Positions 1 through 5,637 of a stretch of 8,386 nt of DNA are shown here, piece by piece. Source of the DNA: Alphaproteobacteria bacterium (GTDB lineage: Bacteria > Pseudomonadota > Alphaproteobacteria > Sphingomonadales > Sphingomonadaceae). The notes under the pieces are model-generated. The model saw only the letters and a program-made list of their open reading frames with translations. It searched no databases and was not told where the DNA came from. The stretch spans positions 1-8,386 of the forward strand of contig JAQGLD010000526.1 of NCBI GenBank assembly GCA_028293055.1, read 5' to 3'. The position numbers were made by a program, and so were the translations under genes. Position 1 is the stretch's first letter. Each line of letters begins with the position of its first letter.

Positions 1-29
1 GGCTGGTTGTTCCGCTGCCGTGCCGAGTT

Positions 30-50
30 GGAGTGACTCCTGAACACTCC
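30..50. repeat. Small palindromic stretch with two mutually exclusive foldings
   Basis: GGAGTG at 30-35 pairs with CACTCC at 45-50 (6 bp, 9-nt loop), while GGAGT at 30-34 can instead pair with ACTCC at 36-40 around a single base, an imperfectly hairpin-forming palindrome. It lies beyond the end of the tad operon, next to two stronger hairpins. Bases 1-29 show nothing I can name. The function is unknown; it may simply be part of a larger interspersed palindromic element. Confidence 0.4.
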
Positions 51-69
51 TCCCCCCTTGTGGGGGAGG
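49..69. repeat. GC-rich inverted repeat (REP-like palindrome or part of an operon-end terminator)
   Basis: Bases 49-56 (CCTCCCCC) pair perfectly with 62-69 (GGGGGAGG) around a 5-nt loop, giving an 8-bp, almost all G-C stem. C-rich/G-rich palindromes of this style are commonly scattered between genes in alphaproteobacterial genomes, so I read it as a REP-like element; that is from general knowledge of such genomes, not from a search. It lies 38 bp downstream of the tadC stop. No run of T follows on either strand, so it is not a textbook intrinsic terminator, though it could still impede transcription or block 3' exonucleases. Confidence 0.5.
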
Positions 70-74
70 GAGGG

Positions 75-99
75 GGGCGCGCGCCGAAGGCCCGCGCCC
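75..99 (-). terminator. Hairpin just after tadC (possible operon-end terminator without a T run)
   Basis: Bases 75-81 (GGGCGCG) pair with 93-99 (CGCGCCC); after a single C/C mismatch (82/92) a further GCC/GGC stem (83-85/89-91) closes a 3-nt loop. The whole is 10 G-C pairs with one mismatch. It begins 7 nt after the tadC stop codon, which is where a transcription end or an RNA-stabilising hairpin is expected for the last gene of the operon. No T tract follows in the tadC direction, so termination is inferred from position and stem strength only. Confidence 0.45.
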
Positions 100-106
100 G
101 CCCGTC

Positions 107-1096
107 CTATTTCATCAGGGCGTCGTGGATCGAGCAGGCCGCCGGGCCGAGAATGACGATGAACAGCACCGGCAGGATGAACAGGATCAGCGGCACGGTC
201 ATGATCGCCGGCAGTCGCGCTGCCTTTTCCTCGGCGCGCATCATCCGGTCGTTGCGGAATTCGGCGGAAAGCACCCGCAGCGCGCTGGCCAGCGGAGTGC
301 CGTATTTCTCGGTCTGGATCATCGTCGTCACCACGCCGCGCACCGCATCGAGATCGATCCGGTTGGCGAGATTCTCGAACGCAGATCGGCGATCGGTGAG
401 AAAGCCCAGCTCGATCGAGGTCAAGGCGAACTCGTCGCCAAGCTCGGGATAGGCCTTGCCCAGTTCGCGGGCGACGCGGTTGAAGGCGGCGTCGACGGTG
501 AGGCCGGCTTCGGCGCAGATGACGAGCAGATCGAGCGCATCGGGGAGACCCTTGCGGATCGCGTGGGTGCGCTTGGTGATCTTGTTCTTGAGCCAGAGAT
601 CCGGAGCCTTGTAGCTGCCGATCAGGACGGTCGCGACGATCGCGTAGCGCTTGAAATCGCCCCAGGTCTCGAACCAGCCCAGTCCATAGACTCCGACGAT
701 GATGATCGTTCCGAAGACGAGCGGCAGGACCATTCGCGCGAAGATCACGACGACCGCGAGATCCTTCGAACGGATGCCAGCCTGCATCAGCCTTTTCTGG
801 GCCTTCTGGACCTGCTCGTCCTGCAGCACCTTCAGCGAATCGAGCAGGCCGCGGACCTTGTCGGCAACCTCGTTGCGATTGCTGATGTTGCGGCGGCGCT
901 TCGAGGTCGAAGCGATGATGCCCGCCTTGAGCTGCTCGCGCCGTTCGTTGAGCGCCTTGACCCTTTTCGCCATCGGGTCCTTGACGGTGGTCGCGGCGTA
1001 GATGGCGACGAGCACGGCGAATGTGGCCACGGCGGCGAGCATCGTCGCCACCATGATCACATTGATCCCCATGACCGTCGGAGTGTGCGGTTCCAT
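107..1096 (-). CDS. tadC: Tad pilus inner-membrane platform protein TadC (type II secretion F domain)
   Basis: This 329-residue protein is the second of two paralogous inner-membrane platform subunits of the Tad/Flp pilus, which with TadB form the base on which the CpaF motor acts. One hydrophobic segment is at about 12-34, a charged region (40-105) rich in Lys, Arg and Gln follows, then two membrane segments at about 113-137 and 150-162. The T2SSF domain spans roughly 186-312, with the typical LPDALDLL and CAEAGLTVDAA motifs, ending in a hydrophobic helix at 298-317. Length and layout are normal for TadC. The start is 12 nt after the tadB stop, with an AGGAA ribosome-binding site overlapping that stop; Met9 is a possible alternative start. 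It is the last gene of the operon here, and GC-rich hairpins follow it. Confidence 0.93.
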   Translation of the reverse strand: MEPHTPTVMGINVIMVATMLAAVATFAVLVAIYAATTVKDPMAKRVKALNERREQLKAGIIASTSKRRRNISNRNEVADKVRGLLDSLKVLQDEQVQKAQKRLMQAGIRSKDLAVVVIFARMVLPLVFGTIIIVGVYGLGWFETWGDFKRYAIVATVLIGSYKAPDLWLKNKITKRTHAIRKGLPDALDLLVICAEAGLTVDAAFNRVARELGKAYPELGDEFALTSIELGFLTDRRSAFENLANRIDLDAVRGVVTTMIQTEKYGTPLASALRVLSAEFRNDRMMRAEEKAARLPAIMTVPLILFILPVLFIVILGPAACSIHDALMK

Positions 1097-1108
1097 CAGC
1101 CTGCGTTC

Positions 1109-2089
1109 CTAGATTTCAAAACTGACCATCTGGCTCATGATGAACACGCCGATGCCCATCCAGACCAGCCCGCCACAGCCCACGACCATCAGCCGCTGGT
1201 CGGTTAGGAAGGTGTGCATGTAGCTCGGGTTGATGATCCAGATGAGGGTGAAGACGATGAAGGGCAGGGCTCCGACGATCCACGCTGAAGCCTTGGACTC
1301 CGACGACATCGCCCGGATCTTGAGCTTCATCGCGGCGCGCTTGCGAAGCACGTCGGCGAGGTTGGCGAGGGTCTCGGCGAGGTTGCCGCCGGTCTCGCGC
1401 TGGATGGCGAGCGTGATCGTGTAGAATTGGAACTCGGCGGTGCCGAGCCGGTCGGCGGTCTCCTGGAGCGCGACCTCCATCGTCCGTCCGATCTTCATCT
1501 TGTCGGAGACCTGGCGGAATTCGTCTGCCACCGGTCCTGGAATCTCGTCCGCGACGATTCCGAGGGTCTCGGAGATCGGAAGTCCCGAGCGCAGGCCGCG
1601 GACCATCAGCTCCAGCGCGTCCGGGAAGCGCGAGGTGAACTTGTTGACCCGGCGCTTGACCAGCTTGCCGACGACGAGATGCGGCAGGCCGATCCCGACG
1701 AACAGGCCGACCATCAATGCGAGCAGGAAGGGCAGGCCGCGCATCGTGAAGAGCAGGACGATGACGGTAGTGATGCCGAGCGAGGTGATCGCATATTGGC
1801 CGAGGGTCCAGGTCTTGCCGGTCTGCTCGAGCCGCTTGCGCAGCAAGGCAGGCCTCGGGATGAAGCGCTGGGCGATGCTGTCGACCCGGGTCTGGGATCG
1901 GTTGGCGAGGATTCGCTTGAGCTGAGCCTGGGCCGCGACCTCGGTCGATTTGCTGTGCCGCTCGCGCAGGCTTTCGAGGCGGCGGATCTGGGACTTGGAC
2001 TGGGACGGCCCGACCATGGCGAAATAGACGAGCGCCAGCGTGCCGACCAGGCCCACCGCGATCATCATCACCGAAAAATTGTCCACCAT
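1109..2089 (-). CDS. tadB: Tad pilus inner-membrane platform protein TadB (type II secretion F domain)
   Basis: This 326-residue protein is the first Tad inner-membrane platform protein, the partner of TadC and, in known systems, the contact for the hexameric CpaF ATPase. It has a hydrophobic helix at 6-26, a basic cytoplasmic stretch (30-95), paired membrane helices at about 98-117 and 119-141, the T2SSF domain at 155-280 (FPDALELMVRGLRSG and RETGGNLAETL motifs, the latter highly characteristic), and C-terminal helices at 270-287 and 301-321. I chose the ATG at 2089 because AGGGGA lies just upstream and the protein then begins at the first membrane helix. An in-frame TTG at 2128 would add 13 Arg/Pro-rich residues without a recognisable ribosome-binding site. 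It lies 46 nt after cpaE, where cpaF would normally be, and 12 nt before tadC. Confidence 0.93.
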   Translation of the reverse strand: MVDNFSVMMIAVGLVGTLALVYFAMVGPSQSKSQIRRLESLRERHSKSTEVAAQAQLKRILANRSQTRVDSIAQRFIPRPALLRKRLEQTGKTWTLGQYAITSLGITTVIVLLFTMRGLPFLLALMVGLFVGIGLPHLVVGKLVKRRVNKFTSRFPDALELMVRGLRSGLPISETLGIVADEIPGPVADEFRQVSDKMKIGRTMEVALQETADRLGTAEFQFYTITLAIQRETGGNLAETLANLADVLRKRAAMKLKIRAMSSESKASAWIVGALPFIVFTLIWIINPSYMHTFLTDQRLMVVGCGGLVWMGIGVFIMSQMVSFEI

Positions 2090-2092
2090 CCG

Positions 2093-2098
2093 TCCCCT
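2093..2098 (-). promoter_or_regulatory. Ribosome-binding site that fixes the tadB start
   Basis: On the minus strand AGGGGA lies 3 nt before the ATG at 2089. The spacing is short but the match to the anti-Shine-Dalgarno is good, and it is the only such match near the possible tadB starts. It argues against the upstream TTG at 2128. Confidence 0.55.
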
Positions 2099-2112
2099 GA
2101 AAAGTTGCCTGG

Positions 2113-2126
2113 GCGGCCGTGGCCGC
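2113..2126. repeat. Perfect 6-bp-arm palindrome in the cpaE-tadB junction
   Basis: GCGGCC at 2113-2118 is the exact reverse complement of GGCCGC at 2121-2126, with two bases between. As RNA it folds as five G-C pairs around a 4-nt loop. It sits 9 nt after the cpaE stop and 14 nt before the tadB ribosome-binding site, inside the 46-nt junction where cpaF would be expected. It could be an mRNA processing or attenuation hairpin separating the two gene blocks, or chance in GC-rich DNA. Confidence 0.45.
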
Positions 2127-2135
2127 AAGCCCGCG

Positions 2136-3422
2136 TCAAGCGGCCTTGGCTTCCTTCTTCTTGTTCACCAGCGACTTGAAGTTGAGCTTGCCGAGCAGCG
2201 AGCTCGCAGTGCCCTGCGCCTTCTCCTCATGGTCGTCTTCGCTGGTCACCGTGGCGAGCGTCATCTGGACCAGCTGGTTGAGCGGCTGGCTGACCTTGGC
2301 TGCGGTCGCGGCCTTGGCGAAGGGCTGGCCGAGCTTGGCCGCCTGGGCCGCGGCCTTCGGCTCGAACGGAATGACGATGTCGACCTTGCGCTCGATCGAC
2401 TGCTCGAAATCCTTGCGGCTGATCTCCTGCACTCCGCTCGCCGGCACCTTGTTGGCGACCACCATGACCCGCGCCTGCGGGGCATTGGCCTTGAGCCAGC
2501 TCAGGATCCGGATCGCGTCGCGGGTCGCGGCGAGGGTGAACTCGACGACGACGACGGCGACATGGACTTCGTGGACCAGATGCGGGTGCTGGACGAGCAT
2601 CGTGCGCGGCAGATCGAGAACGGTCGTCTCGAACGCGTTGCGCATCTCTTCCTGGAGCTGGTAGAAAGCCGAACCGTCGGTGAGCAGTGGCTGGTTGATC
2701 GGCGCTTCGGCCGAGAGCACCGACAATTTGTCGTTGGCCCGCACCATCGCCCGCTCGATGAACAGTCCGTCGATCCGGCTCGGATTCTCGATCGCGTCGG
2801 TCAGGCCGCGGCCTGGCTCGAGGTCGAGCGCGAGCGCACCGGTGCCGAAATGCACGTCGAGGTCGAGCAGGGCGGTCGAACGTCCGGCCTTGTCGCCCAT
2901 CAGCCACGCCATGGAGGTGGCGATGGTCGAGGCGCCGACTCCGCCGCGGACTCCGATCACCGCCGCCATGACCGGGGGCCGGTCGGTGGTCGGCTCGCTG
3001 ACCCGGGGGCCCGAAATCGTGAACTGGGCGTGGGCAAAGGCATCGCGAAGCTGGTCGGGCGTGAACGGCTTGAGCAGATAGTCCTGGATTCCCGAGGCGA
3101 CGAGGTCGCGATAGAGCCGGACATCGTTGACCTGGCCGGCGGCGATCACCACCGTGCCGGGCTCGCACACTTCGGCGAGCGCGTTGATGTCGTTGAGCGG
3201 ATCGCCCGATTCGGAGAGGTCGACGAACAATATGTTCGGGCTCGCAGCCACCGACAGGGTCTGGACGGCGTTGCGAAGCCCGCCCTTGTTGACCTTCTCG
3301 GGAGCCCAGCCATGCTCGACCACCACCGGCCGAAGCATCTCGGCGGTCGCTTCGTCACAGACGAAGGCGGTGAACGGATCCCGGAGGTTCGCTCCGCGCG
3401 AAGAGGAAAAAGGCGCGTTCAT
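2136..3422 (-). CDS. cpaE: Tad pilus assembly/localisation protein CpaE (TadZ-like: receiver-like plus ParA/MinD-like domain)
   Basis: CpaE/TadZ proteins position the Tad secretion apparatus, typically at a cell pole, in the cytoplasm against the inner membrane. This 428-residue copy has a receiver-like N-terminal domain (about 16-130) keeping an acidic pair (Asp23, Glu24), an Asp at the phosphorylation site (Asp68 in ILFVDLS) and the conserved Lys118 in LLKPF. A ParA/MinD-type domain follows at 150-395, with a deviant P-loop GVRGGVGAST (157-166), LLDLDVHFG (Asp187, Asp189) and VLDLPR (Asp270). The usual P-loop lysine is Ala164 and the MinD signature lysine is Arg159, as in many alphaproteobacterial CpaE proteins. 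The C-terminal tail (411-428) is Lys-rich and could touch membrane or DNA. Its ATG overlaps the cpaD stop (TAATG), with a G-rich ribosome-binding site upstream. The next gene is tadB, not the usual cpaF. Confidence 0.92.
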   Translation of the reverse strand: MNAPFSSSRGANLRDPFTAFVCDEATAEMLRPVVVEHGWAPEKVNKGGLRNAVQTLSVAASPNILFVDLSESGDPLNDINALAEVCEPGTVVIAAGQVNDVRLYRDLVASGIQDYLLKPFTPDQLRDAFAHAQFTISGPRVSEPTTDRPPVMAAVIGVRGGVGASTIATSMAWLMGDKAGRSTALLDLDVHFGTGALALDLEPGRGLTDAIENPSRIDGLFIERAMVRANDKLSVLSAEAPINQPLLTDGSAFYQLQEEMRNAFETTVLDLPRTMLVQHPHLVHEVHVAVVVVEFTLAATRDAIRILSWLKANAPQARVMVVANKVPASGVQEISRKDFEQSIERKVDIVIPFEPKAAAQAAKLGQPFAKAATAAKVSQPLNQLVQMTLATVTSEDDHEEKAQGTASSLLGKLNFKSLVNKKKEAKAA

Positions 3423-4042
3423 TATTTGCCCCCAGTGGAAGGCGCCGACAGGCCCTTGCTGCCGCTCGGCGCAGTATCTCGATACACCTTGATCGCCTTG
3501 GCGCCGGTCTTGCCGTCGCTGGTGCCACTGCCGGCCTGGCCGAGGACCAGGTCGGTGGGATCCGCGATCATCGCAGCGAGATTGGAATAGGTCGCGCAGC
3601 CATAACCGGGAGACATTGCGTTGTTCTTGTCGGCGCCGCTCCAGTGCGGGCAGCCCGGCACACTTGCGAAGCTGCGGCTGACGATGATCCGGGCCAGGCC
3701 CGGCTGGACCTCGCCCGCGGTGATCGGGGCGCTGTCGCTGAGCAGGAGGCCGAACTCGGCCGCCACCCGGGCAACATCGGCGCGGGCGGGGCTCGGATAG
3801 GCTTCGTCGACCGCGACACGGTCGCCATAACCCAGTCCGAGCGAGCCGAACCAGGCGCGAAGGCGGGCCCGCTCCGGCTGCGGCAGGCCGTCGCGCGCCT
3901 CGACATCGAGCACATAATCGGCACGCTGAACCACCGGCTGGTTGACCGAGTAGAGGCTTTTGTTGACCGGACCGGCCTGGGCGGGGGCGGCCGCCAACGC
4001 GCCGAAGGCGAGGAGGGCTGCGAGTGACTTGCTAGCCATCAT
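3422..4042 (-). CDS. cpaD: Tad pilus accessory protein CpaD (secreted, envelope)
   Basis: CpaD is an envelope component found mainly in alphaproteobacterial Tad systems, thought to support the CpaC secretin. This 206-residue form starts with a signal peptide (1-23): Met-Met-Ala-Ser-Lys, a hydrophobic core, then AQA before Gly24, a signal peptidase I type site. There is no lipobox cysteine. The family's conserved features follow: YVLDVEARDGLPQPE at 43-57, GYGDRVAVDEAY at 71-82, SRSFASVPGCPHWSG at 122-136, and GCATYSNLAAMIADPTDLV at 148-166. Cys131 and Cys149 could form a disulphide. The Gly/Ser-rich C-terminus (171-206) looks disordered. The ATG at 4042 is preceded by AAAGGA at 7 nt; the frame stays open further upstream but only as a shadow of cpaC. 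It starts 22 nt after cpaC and overlaps cpaE by 1 nt. Confidence 0.9.
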   Translation of the reverse strand: MMASKSLAALLAFGALAAAPAQAGPVNKSLYSVNQPVVQRADYVLDVEARDGLPQPERARLRAWFGSLGLGYGDRVAVDEAYPSPARADVARVAAEFGLLLSDSAPITAGEVQPGLARIIVSRSFASVPGCPHWSGADKNNAMSPGYGCATYSNLAAMIADPTDLVLGQAGSGTSDGKTGAKAIKVYRDTAPSGSKGLSAPSTGGK

Positions 4043-4049
4043 GTTCTTG

Positions 4050-4055
4050 TCCTTT
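4050..4055 (-). promoter_or_regulatory. Ribosome-binding site that fixes the cpaD start
   Basis: AAAGGA on the minus strand, 7 nt before the first of two consecutive ATG codons (4042 and 4039). It lies in the 22-nt cpaC-cpaD gap and supports a start at the signal peptide rather than inside cpaC, where the frame is also open. Confidence 0.55.
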
Positions 4056-4064
4056 CCGGGCACG

Positions 4065-5636
4065 TCAGAAGCTGAAACCGGGAGCAGCCGAAGCGGACGG
4101 CTGCGGGCGAACCGCCTGCTGCTGCGCCTCACGCTGCTTGGGCGGCGGCGCCGGCGCATCGGACGGCACCACGGCGCTGAGCGCAGGCCTCGCGGTCTGG
4201 GCGGGCGCCATCGTCGGGCCCGGCCGGCGCTCGCCGTCGACTCCGCGCTCGGCCTTGCCGAGCAGCACATTCTCGATGGTGCCGCCGTCATGATAGCCGT
4301 CGGTCGGCAAGGCGATCTGGCTCGCATTGACCGGCCGCACGAGATAGGGCGTGATCACGATCATCAGCTCCGTTTCGTTCCGGCGGAAGCTGGTGGACTT
4401 GAACAGGGCGCCCAGGATCGGAAGGCTGCCGAGGAAGGGCGCCTTGTCGACCGAATTGTTGCTAGAAGCGTTCATCAACCCGCCGATCATGAAGCTCTGG
4501 CCCGAGCCCAGCTCGACCGTCGTCTCGGCCCGACGCGTGGTCAGCGCCGGGACGGAGATGCCGTTCATGACCACTGCGCCCTGATCGGAGAGCTGCGACA
4601 CTTCGGGGCGAACCCGGATCGATATCCGGCCGCCCTCGAGCACGGTCGGGGTGAAGGCGAGCGATACGCCATACTGCTTGTAGTCGACCGAGCTGCCGCC
4701 GAGGCTCGAGGTGACGATCGGGAATTCGCCGCCAGCGAGGAAGCTGGCGGTCTCGCCCGAAAGCGCAGTCAAGGTCGGCTCGGCGAGTGTGCGGACGCGT
4801 CCGTCATTCTCTGCGAGATCGAGCGCCGACAGAACGTCGAGCCCGAGCAGGTGGCCGGCGGCGTTGATTGCAGTCGTCGAGCCGGCCGGATTGGTCATCT
4901 TGTAGCTCGTGCCGACCACCTTGGGGAGCCCGTTGGGGCCTATGAGGGTCGGGCTGGTGATGTCGCTGATCGTGCCGATATCCCGGCCGCGCGACACGCC
5001 GAACAGGAAGCCGCCGCTTTTGTCGCGGGTCAGCAGGTTCATGCCGATGCTCTTCGACAGCGATCGGCTGACCTCGGCGATCCTGACCTGCAGCATGACC
5101 TGGAGCGGAGTCGCGGTCTTCAGTCGGCTGATCACCTGGGTGGTGTCGCCGACATAGGCCTGGACGATCCGGGTCGCCTCGGCGACATCGTCGGGCGCCG
5201 CGACCGTGCCGGTGAGCAGGACGGTGCCGTTGATCGGGCGCGCCTCGATCTGCGCCTCGGGCATGGCCGCGCGGAGCAGCTCGGAGACCGAGCCGATATT
5301 GGTGCCGACCCGGACATTGGCCGAATAGACGGTGCGGCCGGAGCGATCGGTCGCGAAGACCGTGGTCTCGCCTGCGGTCTTCGCGAAGATGTAGATCTGG
5401 TTCGCCGAGCGAACCTGAACATCGGCGACTCCGTCATTGGCGACGAAGATGTCGCTGATCGGGCTGTCGAGCCGCACCATTCTGCCGGTGCCGGCGGACA
5501 GGGTGATGTCGTTGGCGGCGCGGATGGTCGTCGACTGCGCCATTGCCGGGGCCGGCAGGGCAGTGCCGACGCTTGCGGCCAGGAGCGCCGCGATCGCGGT
5601 TCCCATGGTAGCCCGGCTCGTGAACAGGTTGGTCAT
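4065..5636 (-). CDS. cpaC: Tad pilus outer-membrane secretin CpaC (RcpA)
   Basis: CpaC forms the multimeric outer-membrane channel through which the Flp pilus exits. The 523-residue product has a signal peptide (about 1-33, cut near AMA-Gln34), an N-terminal secretin-associated domain (about 40-108), a BON-like domain at 115-165 (AQIEARPINGTVLLTGTV), and the secretin core at about 175-435. Core hallmarks are VRTLAEPTLTALSGE (281-295), FLAGGEFPI (299-307), and the near C-terminal signature FLGSLPILGALFKS (401-414) followed by ETELMIVITPYLV (421-433). A Pro/Gln/Ala-rich tail (about 470-523) ends in Gly-Phe-Ser-Phe. Its ATG is 1 nt after the cpaB stop, with GGGAGG lying inside the end of cpaB. 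The frame is open upstream to 5864 but that part overlaps cpaB and lacks a signal peptide, so I did not use it. Length is typical of alphaproteobacterial CpaC. Confidence 0.94.
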   Translation of the reverse strand: MTNLFTSRATMGTAIAALLAASVGTALPAPAMAQSTTIRAANDITLSAGTGRMVRLDSPISDIFVANDGVADVQVRSANQIYIFAKTAGETTVFATDRSGRTVYSANVRVGTNIGSVSELLRAAMPEAQIEARPINGTVLLTGTVAAPDDVAEATRIVQAYVGDTTQVISRLKTATPLQVMLQVRIAEVSRSLSKSIGMNLLTRDKSGGFLFGVSRGRDIGTISDITSPTLIGPNGLPKVVGTSYKMTNPAGSTTAINAAGHLLGLDVLSALDLAENDGRVRTLAEPTLTALSGETASFLAGGEFPIVTSSLGGSSVDYKQYGVSLAFTPTVLEGGRISIRVRPEVSQLSDQGAVVMNGISVPALTTRRAETTVELGSGQSFMIGGLMNASSNNSVDKAPFLGSLPILGALFKSTSFRRNETELMIVITPYLVRPVNASQIALPTDGYHDGGTIENVLLGKAERGVDGERRPGPTMAPAQTARPALSAVVPSDAPAPPPKQREAQQQAVRPQPSASAAPGFSF

Positions 5637-5637
5637 C

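Noticed and set aside
1..36. Possible tail of a plus-strand gene (a short open frame ending in TGA at 34-36)
   Set aside because: Only 11 codons are visible and two other frames are equally possible; there is no evidence that it is coding.
125..1207. 360-codon plus-strand frame opposite tadC
   Set aside because: Shadow of tadC with biased Asp/His/Arg composition; the T2SSF motifs lie on the minus strand.
2113..2126. Intrinsic terminator between cpaE and tadB
   Set aside because: The stem is short and not followed by a T run in either direction; tadB/tadC would be separated from their only visible promoter region, so I list it only as a palindrome.
2090..2128. TTG start for tadB adding 13 residues
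   Set aside because: No ribosome-binding site before it, Arg/Pro-rich extension unlike the family, and a good site before the ATG at 2089.
2040..3590. 516-codon open frame on the plus strand
   Set aside because: Antisense to cpaE; its composition (Arg/Asp/His/Leu, many RLADL-like runs) is that of a shadow frame, with no domain and no credible start.
4043..4327. Upstream extension of cpaD in the same open frame
   Set aside because: It overlaps cpaC, is Arg/Pro/Ser-rich and lacks a signal peptide; the ATG at 4042 has a good ribosome-binding site and starts a signal peptide.
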